From: Tetrapyrgos nigripes | Taxonomy: Eukaryota > Basidiomycota > Agaricomycetes > Agaricales > Campanellaceae | NCBI GenBank assembly: GCA_013368315.1 | Contig: JAACJM010000069.1 | Location: 124,001-188,000 of the forward strand | DNA length: 64,000 bases | Reading direction: 5' to 3' | Part shown: positions 23,201 through 35,219 of the stretch, piece by piece | Position numbering within the stretch: the first letter of the stretch is position 1 | Layout of the letters: each line of letters begins with the position of its first letter | Notes under the pieces: generated by a model | Told to the model about the DNA's origin: nothing | What the model saw: the letters and a program-made list of their open reading frames with translations, nothing else | Database searches by the model: none | Program-made: the position numbers and the translations under genes

Positions 23201-25161
23201 CGGACGACGAACTCGCAATGTCGTATGGTCTTGACGAGTCCATATCTCATCAAGCAACTCTCTTTCATTGTCACGCTGAATTTGGTCCAGGCGTGGCACT
23301 CGTGCAAATGCGTACACCCTTTGAATCCACAATCATCAATTTGTCGAACCTTCCACTACAAACATCCGACGAATCCATCTACCAACTAGTTGCACCCTTT
23401 GGAGAGGTAGTCGGTGAGATTCTCATGGATTTCGGGAATCAGACTGCCTCTGCACGAGTGGAGTTCCGCGAATGCGAACAAGCTGTAGACACCGTTCGTC
23501 AGCTGAATGGCATCGACTTTCGGTCCGCACAACTCGTCGTTAACTTGGAAACCCTCGCTCCCGTCGAGTATAATTGGCAGCCAACTAAAGACAGCCGTTG
23601 TATCCGCATCTCCTATCCCACACCATCTCGTCTTGCTTGGGCGTACTTTGATACTGTGTCCAGTGCCAAGGCTGCTGCAGAGGAATTGGATGGGAAGTTG
23701 TTTGAAGGGAAGAAGATTTCGGCTGCATTTACAAGGATCCGCAAAGGGCAGACACATTCGTTCCCCATTAAGATTGATGGCCTCCCTCCCAATGCTGATA
23801 AAAGTTCCCTCAGCATGTTCTTAGCCCAGTTCCAATTCAAACCACCCACTACCCTTTCTGTTGCCTCACCAACCTATACCAGAACGGCGGATACGAAGGA
23901 GCAAATCCGGCGCTTAGTTGAGGCTTATGGTGTGATTGAAGAGTTGGTGGAAGTCCCTTACGATTTGATGGAATCTCGTGTAACGACTCTCATTCAGTTC
24001 TCTTCAGAGGCTGCAGCGGTTGAAGCAGTCAACACACTGCACAATGCAGAAGTCGATTTTCTTGGAAAGAATAAGATCTCCGTCAGGCACACATATCACC
24101 AGAAATACATCCTCACTCCCGAAATGGGGCAACCTATACGTGGTGAATTGGAGCAATCGAGAGAAGTACTGCAGGAGCATGATTGCACAGTACGCTGGGA
24201 AGAACGTCCAGATGCCTTCATCGTTTTCATGTTCTGTTTGGATGCAGCAAAGTTTGCTCGTGCAATGAAGACTTTGGAACCTGTTGTGCGAGGCAAAGTG
24301 ATGCTTGACAAAGAAGACAAGGGACCTCTATGGGACGACTACTTCGACCACCCCAGCAGCACCAAGTTCCTCGATAAGCTGAACGGCACAGACAAGTTCC
24401 TACTTCGTGATTTCAGGACCCGTCGCGTTTTGGTCTTTGGAGACTTGGAGAAGGCACGACAGTCTGTGTTCTCAATTCTTGACAAAGTTCATGATCTGCA
24501 ATTCTCGGTCGATGTCGAGGAACGTGGTCGCATTGCTGGTCTCCTTAATGGGGGTTTGGAAGAGCTCGAGAACATTGGTTTTGGAGCCAACAAACTCTCG
24601 TTCGATTTCGTCACCCGGACACTAGTTGTCAGGGGGAAGATTGACGACAGCTGCACTGTTGATCAGAAAGTTACCGACTACCAATTATCAATGGCGGAGG
24701 ATGGTTCTGGTTGCGAGATTTGCTCGCTTGCTCCAACTAAGCCAGTGTCTTTACCTTGCGCCCATACCTACTGCAGACGATGCCTTGGGCTTTACGTGAA
24801 GTCGATGATTGGACCTAACTTTGTTCCCCTGAAGTGTCTTGCGAAACGTGATGATGGAGCTATGTGTAACCTCGACATTCCTTACCATCTTATTCAGAAG
24901 CTGCTTTCTCAGGAAGAGCTGAATGACCTTTTCGAGATATCCTTCCTCCACTTCATTAATGACGCAGAGAAACGAACGGAGTACCGGCTCTGTCCTTCGC
25001 CGTCCTGTCAAACAGTGTACAGAGTTGGACAGCCTGGTACAATTGTACGTTGTCCGGGTTGTCTGACGTGGTTATGCGCCCATTGCCAAGTTGAAGTTCA
25101 TGAGGGTCTTAGCTGTGCTGATTACTCAAATATTATTTCTGAAAGTGGAGGAGCATCGTAG
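20249..25161 (+). CDS. Multi-CCCH zinc finger protein with RRM and C-terminal RING/IBR
   Basis: This is a predicted RNA-binding ubiquitin-ligase-like protein. Nine C-x(7-8)-C-x5-C-x3-H fingers are visible: CSFFRIGACKKGEACPFSH first, then seven more up to CRYFAEGKCHRGNKCTFAH near 21680-21735, and a ninth, CLRFAQGYCPYGDTCMYLH, near 23000. Between them is a long disordered Ser/Trp/Gly-rich region and an Arg/Lys/Glu-rich patch. An RRM-like fold (INLSNLP...ARVEF) is near 23335-23545. A RING (CEICSLAPTKPVSLPCAH) starts near 24712 and an IBR/Rcat-like end (CPSPSC...RCPGC...CAHC) follows. Introns were inferred at 20421-20467, 20585-20631, about 20890-20941 and about 23138-23190. The C-terminus resembles that of plant DEAH11/12 helicases but there is no helicase domain. 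Fingers 3 and 4 come from an exon duplication. Confidence 0.88.
20417..20744 (+). repeat. 164 bp tandem duplication of an intron plus a zinc-finger exon
   Basis: Units 20417-20580 and 20581-20744 are the same length and differ at only a handful of bases. Each unit holds one 47 nt intron (GTTCTTC or GTTCTCT to CCCAG) and a 117 nt exon. The exon is 39 codons, so the duplication keeps frame and adds one CCCH finger (YASGNCNKG). Confidence 0.92.
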
Positions 25162-25458
25162 TACTCGCTGTATCATATACTTGATACCATTTTACTTTTA
25201 TATGCTGAGCAATGTCATAACGACTGAGCGCCCAAGAGCGCTGATAACTGTCACTAAACGATGAGATGGGCTTTGGGTGAGTCAGATGGACGTCATCCAG
25301 AGTCGACAGAATCTGAGCCAAATCTGAGCTGCTTGCTTTCTGTTACCTACCCCCACCATCATCTACTTGCATTTCGGTATGGATTACTCTACCTTTTGAA
25401 ATTTTGAGGTGACTCATAGCTGACTAGAGGATCTTCACTACTAGTAGGATCATTTGAA

Positions 25459-27279
25459 ATGGTCACCACGGAACCCTTCAAATGCGTAGAGAGACATCAA
25501 CAGGAAGCTACGAAATGGGCTGATGAGTTTCGCCAGGCTCTTACACTCATGGAAAACGCGCACACTCTTGACACGAATCTCATGGAACTACCTCGTCGCA
25601 AAGCCGCAGACCCAGCTAAAGCTGCTCTGGCCAATGAAATTGCGCGATTGCTCTACCCAGACCTTGCAATCAGAGAGGATTCTCTAGGACCCATTATTCG
25701 GTATGAGAAAGACCTGGTGAAGCTACGCGCCTACATACAAGCTCAGATCACTCAACAAAACTCGGAATCGATATCTACTTCAGTTTGGGCAGAGCGTATT
25801 CTGCGTCTCGGTCCTTGGGATGAAGGGAATGATCCCGTTTCGTTAGAGGGAGCTTCTAGCCTGCCGATGCCTGTACAGATTAGCGATGGAGAGACGCTCG
25901 CTCCGTTCTTCAATCATCTCAGGATGGGAGGTGACGATTCTATCGTTGGAGATGAGGATGCAGAGGAAAAGCTGGAACCTTTCTACGATGTGCATATGGT
26001 GGAATTTCCCAAAGGCGTATTATATGCTGACCGACGAATGGATCTTTGCAAAATGGTCGTTGGGCCCACTCATATAGGAGGACTTATGGACTCCTTAGAA
26101 AGCAATCCCTTCACGGAACACTTTTTGCTTGGAAACAATATCATTGGGCCACTAGGGGCACAACATATCGCAGGTATGTCTTTAAGATATGCCAAGGATT
26201 TTCGAGTTGATTCTGATTATATACCACGTAGCTTTCATCCATAAATATCCAGACCGCATGACGACTTGGTACCTAGCTGGAAATTGCATAGATGGACCAA
26301 GCTTCAAGCTGTTGGTGGATAGTCTTGTTAAATCGCCTCCAGTCACCAATCTTTGGTTCAAACGAAATCCTTTGGGACCCTCCGCTGCACACGATCTATT
26401 CAGACTAATTATACAGACACCACAACTTCGTACTCTGGACTTGGACCAGACCTCGCTCGGAGATGCAGGTGTTGCGTCACTCTTCTCCCTCCTTGCCGAG
26501 TACAAATCCGACGTACCTTTGGCGTTGAGACACATTTATCTCAATGGTACTGGTATCGGTGAAGCTGGTGCCAAAGCCATTGCACGATACCTCGCTGCCG
26601 AATCCTGCACTCTTGTCTCATTGTACGCTAGCAACAATCCTCTAGGAGACAAAGGCGCTACGGCACTGGCAGCTGGTTTGAGCTGCAATAAAACCCTTCA
26701 GCGTCTAGCCCTATCCTCGAATGGATTGAAGGATCACGGTACCAGCATACTGCTCAAATCTCTCCTAAATCACCCAGCACTGCGCCTCCTAGATCTTGGT
26801 CAGAGCTACGCGACTGTGGATCTAGGATCGCGTTACAACTGGCTCACTGACGTCGTCGTCCCGATATAGTCTCTCTAATCCGCACAGTGACTACCCTGCG
26901 ATATCTTACACTCGACCTTGTTCCCATAACCCGTCCACACTTGAACGAGATATTGTCTGCTGTCGCAGAGTCGGACTTGCTCTATTTCACTGCGACACCC
27001 CTGGAACCACAGGGCCGAGATATCGTATCAGTGAAAGCAGGGCAAACTGCGGTACGTCTCAGGGAGATGGTAGCCAAACGATTGGCAGAGAATATCGCAA
27101 AGGAATATGATGGAATATCGATGCATGAGTTTTATGGGGACGGAAAACGCTTTCTTGTCAGCCCAGAGGATGTGCGTTACATTGACTCTGTGTACCGTAA
27201 CCGTGATGCACAGATGGCTCGTAGGGGTTTGAAGAAACTTGATAAATGGTGGCAGGAAGGGATGGGACGTTGGGTCTAG
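25459..27279 (+). CDS. Leucine-rich-repeat (RNI-like) protein with a probable frame break
   Basis: The N-terminal 230 residues are helical without a recognised domain. The rest is a ribonuclease-inhibitor-type LRR array with units such as LRTLDLDQTSLGDAGV, LVSLYASNNPLGDKGA and LQRLALSSNGLKDHGT. Exon 1 joins exon 2 across an intron at about 26174-26231. The frame ends at TAG 26867-26869 after LTDVVVPI, yet the next frame continues the same repeat as SLIRTVTTLRYLTLDL to the stop at 27277-27279. Homology-like continuity argues for a lost base (or two extra) near 26861-26868. An alternative is an 89 nt intron, 26799-26887, with GT-AG ends, which restores frame but deletes part of a repeat. Function is unknown; LRR proteins usually bind other proteins. 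Confidence 0.75.
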
Positions 27280-27650
27280 TGCAGAATGCGGTGGCCTAAA
27301 TGTAGGAATTGTGTACATCATCATTGCTATTCTGTGAAAAGCTAAGGTATGAAAAGTGGACAGAATGACGTCCAAACTTTGTTTGAAGGTCCGAGAAATG
27401 ACGGCTCTCGCAGTAAGTTTTTGGAGATAGCACGTTAGCTACACAAAGTCAAAGGGGATGGCTGTTAAAGCGACGGTAAAAAAGACGCACCATTGGATGC
27501 TGAGGAAGTTGACAAACCGTTCGACACTTAGTACAACCATTTTTTGAAGAAATTTGGAGGAAATGAGGTGGGTACTTTTTGCAACGTAATTATCACACAG
27601 CTTTTCGTATAATCAGGCTTGGATCGATGTAGTATGTACATAGAACTATT
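27280..27650. other. Convergent 3' intergenic region
   Basis: This lies between the 3' ends of the LRR gene (plus) and the GFA gene (minus). Nothing else was recognised. Confidence 0.5.
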
Positions 27651-28189
27651 TCACGACTTTGCAGGCTTCAGATCAAGCACCCTCACAAACGGACATTTTG
27701 TCTCCTCAAAGACTTCATTGTGCGGGGCTTGTAATAATCAGTAAGGAACTTCGACGCAAGAATCAAGAGAACAGTAGCCTCACTCCAATCCTGGAAACCT
27801 TCTATCAATGCCATTGGGATTATGACAATGCCTTTGAGATGATTCGTGTCTCCGTGGATGTCCAAGTTGGAACCGCACACTGTACAGAAACGGCGTTGAA
27901 CTGTTCTCCCTGATACAGTAGCAGAGTCTTCATAGACGGTAAACCGTTTGCAGCCCGTGAGGTCGACATCCTGAATAAAAGAATAAAAATTGTCAAGAGG
28001 TCTCGACACCCAGATAAAGCTAGGTATTACTTCTTCTTTGAACATCCCATTCGACATGAACGCAGACCCCGTTACTTTCTGGCAGTTCACGCAATGGCAA
28101 ATTATGTAGATTGACGGATCCCCCTTTACCGTGAATGTATTTTCTCCGCATAGACAAGAACCATGTCGTGTCTTGGTGTCTGGCAGCAT
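27651..28189 (-). CDS. GFA/CENP-V family zinc protein
   Basis: This is a small cytosolic protein of the glutathione-dependent formaldehyde-activating-enzyme fold. Zinc ligands are visible in GSCLCG, CHCVNCQK and RRFCTVCGSN, the standard arrangement. Two introns are inferred. One is an in-frame 39 nt stretch after KEEVIPSFIW (weak, since it also reads through). The other starts GTGAGG after IEGFQDW and ends in ACAAG; it joins to TPHNEVFEETKCPFV, a typical GFA C-terminus. Stop TGA is at 27651-27653. Reading straight through the second intron instead gives an atypical tail, so the spliced model is preferred. The real substrate of most fungal members is unknown. Confidence 0.82.
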
Positions 28190-28776
28190 AGTAGAAGGGG
28201 GTAGTTGTGGTGTGGTGCAGATTTGGTGCAGATTGACTAGAAGCTTTGTACACGGGATCCTGGCGCTCTTTCAGGCTAGGTAGATTTGTCATTTGTTAAC
28301 GAAGGATGTTTGTCAGCCGGGTGACTCGGAGTATTGTGCGACAGGTCAGTTGGGATATGGACAGCAAGATCGACAATGATCTACTTCGGTTCAGTACATT
28401 TACACTCGACGACCGGGAAAGAATTCCCACCTACACTTGGTTCACCACTCCTCAGGAATGAGCGTGTAAAGAAAGGTCAGAACGATATACGGAAGCTACA
28501 GAGATTGGGTGCGCCTAGTTTTGCGGATTTACAACATCATTGTACGCGATGGACATCGTTCAGGTATCGTTGATTGGGAGGATTCTTGGTTTCCGGCCCG
28601 AAGACGCCAGGAAGACGCGAATTTGACCAGTAACAGAACGCGTCAAGATAAGTAGCAGATACGGCGTCTTTTGGAATTTTGAAGAGTGCGTCATGGTCAA
28701 AGACATACGAAGAACAGATAATGTAGCAGCATGGAAGGGACAAACAAGCAGCGAAGGTACCTTCAAAACATTAATC

Positions 28777-28912
28777 TGTATTTATACTTGTTTATTTGGA
28801 AGGCTTCACCGTGGACAAACAAAGCGCCCAAACAAACGCCTACTTGTATTTACATTTGTTTATTTGGGAAGACTTCACCGTGGACAAACAAAGCGTCCAA
28901 ACAAACGCCTAG
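28777..28912 (+). repeat. Two tandem 68 bp units
   Basis: The unit starts TGTATTTA and contains TTCACCGTGGACAAACAAAG and CCAAACAAACGCCTA. It occurs twice head to tail with a period of 68 bases and few differences. Confidence 0.9.
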
Positions 28913-28919
28913 ATCCGGA

Positions 28920-28999
28920 AATTCGATGCCTCGTTTTTCCTAGAGAGCGTTCCCTCGCTGCAGACCCGAGGAATTCGATGCCTCGTTTTTCCTAGAGAG
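28920..28999 (+). repeat. Direct repeat of 28 bp, period 52
   Basis: The 28 bases AATTCGATGCCTCG-TTTTTCCTAGAGAG occur at 28920-28947 and 28972-28999, directly after the 68 bp tandem repeat. Confidence 0.85.
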
Positions 29000-29242
29000 T
29001 CAGCGTTCGAGTCATTCTGCGTTGACGTGGGTAAAGGGTAGCACCATTCTGGGCCGGGTTTACAGGCACGCCTATTGTCTTTTTGTCTTTCCACGTGGCT
29101 TATGCCATTGTGTTACGTAAGCGAAACTCTTATTGTTTTCAGTTCATTGTCTCTTTCTATAAGCAAGCTGCACAATGGACGGCAATTATTTTCGTTCCTT
29201 TCTCTCTTACTCTTACGATCTTGACGAGCTCACCGTACGACC

Positions 29243-32200
29243 ATGCGTCGGTCCACTTCCTTCGACGCCGTTGACGACCGCGAGCACATTGCCAACAATG
29301 AACCCACTACTACGACCCCTAAAGTCAAGCCATCACTCTTCCTGCTCTTCTCCCTTCTCACCACTCGTCAAAAACTCCTCATCCTACTTCCTGCCATCCT
29401 CTCTTCCCTCATCGCCGGTGGAATCGCTCCCTTCATGACCCTCGTCCTCGGCGACGCGTTCGATGCATTCGCCAAATTCCCACTATCCGACCCGTCTTCC
29501 GACGACAAGTCTACCTTGCTTCATAATGTCGGTTTTGCCGCTTTAGAGCTGGTCGGTCTCGCAGTGGGCTCTCTTGCTCTCAGCGCGATCACCAGCTCGT
29601 TGTGGATTTGGACCGGTGAGCTGAATGTCCGGGAGGCGCGACGACGCGTCTTCAGTTCAGTCATCTCGCAAGACATTTCCTGGTTCCAACGCAAAGCAAC
29701 CAAGTCTACCGACATCTCCATCGGCGCTGCAGGGCTCATGGCACAGTTCACCTCAGACACAGACACCCTTCGTCTCGCCACTTCGTTGGCTTCAGGCTTG
29801 CTCTTGCAGCACCTGACAACTACTCTCGCAGCTCTCATCCTTGCCTTCACCAAGTCACCACTCCTCACTCTCCTCACTCTATCATCTGTTCCCGTCATCC
29901 TCATCATTCAAACCGTTTCCCAGATCCTCGCCACTCCCCTCATTTCCCGAGAACGCGTATTTGTAGGCGAATTAGCAACTCTCGTTGAACGTTCCCTATC
30001 TCTCCTACCTACTCTCAAAGCCTTCAATGCCACTTCCTTTACCCTGAAACAACTCGGTGGGATCCTCGGCCGCCTCCATGTGAACGACAAGACTTTGAAC
30101 AGGATCTTCTCTATTCAGAGTGGATTCAGCCAATTCATCATGATGGCCATGTTCGTCCAGTCTTTCTGGTTCGGCTCCACCCTTGTTCGTTCAGGCAAGA
30201 TCGCTCCCGGCACCGTCATGGCTGTCTTCTGGGCCTGCCTCATTGCGACGTCCAACCTGCAGATGTGCGTACCCCAGCTTATCGCAGTTGGCAAAGGCCA
30301 GATTGCCATGTCGGAGCTCCTTACCATCGTCAAGGAGAACGACGAGGAATGTGCTAGGGCCGCTGCAAAGAGAGGAGGAAGAAATCACCACCTGCGCAAG
30401 ATCGCACCTAAAGTCTCAATGCGGGGAGAGTTCTCACTCTCCGATGTCTCCTTCTCTTACCCTTCTCGACCCGACAAATGCGTTCTCAAGAACGTGAACA
30501 TGTTCATTCCAGCAGCAGACATGACTTTCATTGTCGGCGGCTCAGGTTCAGGGAAGAGTTCGATCGCGTCTTTGTTGAGTGGGATGTATCATTTGGATGG
30601 GCCCGCTTCAAAGGACAGTGAAATAGCGGAGAAAGTGGACAGATTAAGGAATGTTGGGAGCTTGACGGTGGATGATCAGGAAATGAGGTTCCTCGATGAA
30701 GATTGGATTAGGGAAAATGTCGGAGTCGTTGATCAAGGTATGTCTTCCATTTTTAAGCTTGAATATTCTCTAAACGGTCGTTCCTTAGGCTCTGTACTCA
30801 TTCTATCCAACCACTCCATTCACTACAACGTCGCTATTGCTCTCGCTTCCCTCTCCCGTTCACCCGAGGCAGTCACCCGAGCTGAAGTTGTCAATGCCTG
30901 CCGCGCAGCATTGATGCACGAGTTTATCAGGGACCTGCCTGACGGTTACGACACGATTCTCGCTGATGACGAGGGTGCTGAAGATGGCAGCAGCGACAAT
31001 GACAAAGGTGGCATTCGCCTCTCTGGAGGCCAGAAACAGAGATTGTCCCTTGCTCGCGCTTGTTTGAGAAACCCCAGAGTTCTGATTCTCGGTACGTATC
31101 TCCACCCCTTATATTACGGGCACGAAACTGACTGCCAACTAGATGAACCTACATCCGCGTTTAGATCCTCCCTCTCGTCAGTTGATTCTGGCTGCCATGA
31201 GGAACTGGAGGAAAGGGCTGACGACGGTAGTTGTCACACATGATTTAGGCGATCGTGAGTCGTCTTTGTACTCCCAGCGTCCACTGACTGACCATCTACT
31301 AGCTTCTGATCCCTCTGTCATCCCAGGTGGTACTATTCTCCCACGCGATTTTGTCTATGTCATGAAGGATGGAGAAGTTGTTGAGAATGGATTCCGTTGT
31401 GATCTTGAGCAGTTCGAGGAGGGCGAGTTTAACAGGTTGGCTGCACTCGGATCCGGAAGGCCAAAGTCTCTCTCTTCGTATCTGTCTGAAGCAGCAGACT
31501 TTGAAGAAGACGAGGACACTCTCTCCTATGCTTCTTCCGACTACGAATCCGATTCAGAAGATGATGCTCCCCGTCATCGACGTAACTCGGCCGACTCTGA
31601 AGCTTCTCGTCGTCGCACACTAGCAGCCAAACACGCCTCCTACTCCGTCAGAAATCCCCTCTCTTCTAGGCTGACAGCTGGTCTGTCCCAAGCTGGCGGT
31701 CTAGGTTGGATGTTTGACGTCGTTGCTGATCTCACCAAGGACACGAGGAAGAGTGTCATTGCTCCTCCAGAGATTGCTGCGACCGATGACCGACGCATCG
31801 GCAACCGTACTAGCTTGTTCCCACCCAAACGACCTCTACAGCCTCTCCCTCCTTTGCCACCACTCAACATTCCTTCTACTAATGACAAGACAAAACGACT
31901 GAGGAGACCATCTTCAGTCTCGCAGCTGGTCCCTCAGTTGTCACCACGATCTCCCGATTACGAATCCTCTGAAACGTTGGGATCACCTTTGACGCCGGCG
32001 TCTCAGGCTACCCTAACTCTCAACACCTCTACCGCCAACGGTCACGCCCGAAAAGCAAGCCGCAGGCTATCCCTCCAATTCACCCCTACCAGTCCTACCT
32101 TCTCCAAGTATGAGCTTCGCCAAAACAAGGTTGAAGATGACGACGAATTTGACGAAGAGAAGTTTGTGCTAAAGAAGACTGGCGATCTTGCCAGGGGCCG

Positions 32201-34307
32201 GACGAAGAGAAGTGCGAGGCGAGCTCATCCCGAAAAGATGGAACTCGACGTTGTCATCGCATCTACTACCCCTGATCCCTCGAATCCTGCTCCCGCCTTC
32301 GTACAAAGGCCTCCTCAAAGCATGTTCAAGCTCATTCCTCTCGTCTTACCCTACGTTCCCAACAAGCTCACGCTTCTCGTCGGGTTATGTCTATGTCTCG
32401 TCTCTGGAGCAATGACACCCGTCTTCTCCTTCTTGCTCAGCAAACTTCTTTTCCAAGTTTCCACTATCAACCAGGATGCCGTTCCCTCATCTGGTGGCCT
32501 GTTTGATGGCGATGACAAAGTCACTGCTATCAACAAGATGGGAGCTCTGGTCTTGGGCATCGCTGCTATCGATGGAGTAGTCATGGGCTTGAAGTATGCA
32601 TGCATGGAAGGCGTTGGGATGAGGTACATCAAGCAGTGCAGGTTGCGTGGGTTGGAGAACCTGGTGAAGATGGACAAGAGTTTCTTCGATGGTGCCAGAG
32701 GAACTGTTCCGCCCACCGCTAACGCCCAACCAGGTACTTCAGCTGCTTCCCCCTCACATGCTCCATCAGTCATCCACTTCACGCAAACCCTCGTCACGCA
32801 AGGAGAAGATGCCAAGTCTTTGTTTTCCATATGCCTTGGTCAAGCCCTCGTTGTCATTGCTATGCTCGGTGTAGGGCTTATCTGGGCCATGGTCATCGGT
32901 TGGGAATTCACTTTGGTCGGTCTGGCTATTGCTCCAGTATTTGCCGGTGTCATGATTATCCAATCTGGCTTGGTTGCTGGCTGTGAAAGACGCAATCGTA
33001 CCGTTCGCCGAGAAGTTGGCAAGTCGTATTTCGATGTTGTCAACAACATTCGGTCTATCAGGTCCATGGCTTTATCTTCCTTCTTCCACGAGAGGTTCTT
33101 TGGAATGACCGACAAGGCTCTGAGTGTCGGTGTCAAGGGCGCTTTTGTGGAGGGATGCACGTTTGGAGTAGCAAGTGGCTTGATCTACTTGGCCGAGGCG
33201 TTGTTGTTCTACGTCGGAGCGTTGTTCATTGCCAATGGAAAGTACACCTACTTGCAGATGGTGCAAGTGTTGAACTTGGTTGTGTTCAGCGTGACGATTG
33301 GAAGTCAGTTGATGGCCTTCAGTGAGTAGTGATCTTCTTCATTTTGTTATTTCGGATACTAATGTACTATGATATGAACAGCCAACAGGATAACTCGCGC
33401 GATACATGCTTCTCAGGACATGCTCGAAGTCCTTCAGCTCAACCCCTCCAACAGCTCGGAATCCAAAGGTGCTCTTCAGCCTACCATCTCTACCTCTCCT
33501 GTCTCCTCTCCAAGTTCCTGCTACCCTCCCAATACCGTCTCATCAGCCATCACTTTCGAAAACGTCTCTTTCTCCTACCCCACCCGTTCCGATGTACCAG
33601 TCCTAAACGACTGTAACTTCACCATCGCTCCCGGTGAATCTGTTGCCATTGTCGGTTCTTCTGGTTGTGGAAAGTCTACCGTTGCTTCATTGCTGCAACG
33701 TTTGTACGAACCCACCGAAGGTTCCATCCGTATGGGTGGTCCTACCGGTCTTGACATCAGCATGATCGACGTTCAGTGGCTCCGGAAACACGTCTCTGTC
33801 GTCTCTCAAAACCCGACTCTCTTTGACATGACCATCGAAGAGAACATTGCCTACGGTCTCGAGGGTGATGTCGATGTCATGGATGTTCGCCGTGCAGCCA
33901 AAGCCGCTAATATTCATGAGTGGATCATGACCCTTCCTCAAGGATACGAGACTGTTATCGGTGAAAAGGCTTCGATGGTCTCTGGCGGCCAAGCTCAGAG
34001 GATGATGATAGCAAGAGCACTGGCAAGAAAGGATTGCAGGGTGATGATCTTGGATGAGTGCACCAGTGCTCTCGATCCTGAAAACCAGAAGAAAGTCATG
34101 GAGACGCTCATGGACGTGAAGGAGGACCAAGAGAGGCAGATGACGATGTTGATGGTGACACATAAAGTGCCAGTGATGAGGATGTGTGATAGGATTCTCG
34201 TTGTCGCTGAGGGTAGAGTTCTGGAACAGGGAACCTACGAGCAGTTGATGGAGAGGAGGGGAGTATTTGCGCAGTTGGCCAGTGGGGGTGAATGGCAAGA
34301 GGAGTAA
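29243..34307 (+). CDS. STE6: Full-size ABC exporter, Ste6-like (a-factor type pheromone transporter)
   Basis: This is an ABCB-type exporter with TMD1-NBD1-TMD2-NBD2. In fungi this type exports farnesylated mating pheromone, and general drug export is the alternative. NBD1 has Walker A GGSGSGKSS near 30538, signature RLSGGQKQR near 31016 and Walker B LILDEPTSA split by an intron. NBD2 has Walker A GSSGCGKST near 33655, SGGQAQR and DECTSALD, with Cys in place of the usual Pro. Introns were inferred at 30738-30788, about 31093-31142, about 31256-31303 and about 33324-33381. After DEPTSA there is one T too many at 31160-31162. The frame goes off, while the +1 frame continues LDPPSRQLILAAM and TTVVVTHDL exactly as the family requires. 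The gene therefore needs a one-base correction to be full length. A long Ser-rich linker joins the halves. Confidence 0.85.
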
Positions 34308-35219
34308 GTCCCCGCGTTTCTTGTCTTTTCTTTTCTTTTTCTTTTCTTTATTACTGTATTTGTCGTGGTCTCTGGCATCATCCATCTCATCATCTCTTCC
34401 TCTCAACTACGCATACACAAGGCTACCCACTTTCTTTTCTACTCTACCTTCGGTCATTCTGCATTATTAGCGTGTGCCCTGATCTTGCTCTGGATGCTCT
34501 CGGGGTGCTACGAAGTTGAAACGTCTCACAACAAGGACTGTAATTTTATTGACATACTTACTGCTTCATGGTTACGGATTGCTACGACTGCTGTATCGAT
34601 TTACTTACTTACTCACGGCTTGGTACTGAAATATGGGACGATAGTCCTATGCTCTACGGTAGAATTAGTTGAATAAAATGATTCATCTAAAAAGTTGGAT
34701 TCTGAGATAAGTAAATGAGAGAGGTACTAAGTTCCTTCGAGTCGATGACCTGCCATATCCTATGCCGCTTAAGCGCTCAAGCACCTGTCCATGACTGTAT
34801 GGGATACGGCCATGCTAGACTGAGAAGAGATAATCAAAAGCGATTAACCACACTGCAGACCGGCAGCTGAGTCTGCAGAAAGAGTCAGGAACCACAGTCT
34901 ACCCGGCGCACACGTAGTACAGTCCTCAAGCCCATCCAATGATTATTCGTTACTCATATCCCAGTCAGAAGTTAGAACTGATTCTCACTATTGCCTTCCA
35001 GATCTCAGAGTCGTCATAAGTACACATAGAAGAACAGAAACAACAAAAACATGGCTACTATACAGAGGTCGGAAAGAGATATGTCATCTGATGAAAGGAT
35101 ATGTGCACCATAATGGTCATAAATCAGTCACAGCAAGTACACGTTGAATTTTTATCGGATTCTTCAAGGTTTTGGGCGGATGTACTGGGAATAGGCGGCT
35201 ACCAGACGGCAAAGGAATT
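34308..35219. other. Intergenic region, nothing recognised
   Basis: These 0.9 kb lie between convergent genes. There is a T-rich polypyrimidine stretch just past the exporter stop. No gene continuity, repeat or RNA gene was recognised. Confidence 0.5.

Larger units (their letters stand above)
28190..29242. other. Intergenic region with short tandem repeats
   Basis: These 1.05 kb lie between the divergent GFA gene and the Ste6-like exporter. No gene was recognised. Two small direct-repeat pairs are annotated separately (28777-28912 and 28920-28999). Confidence 0.6.
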
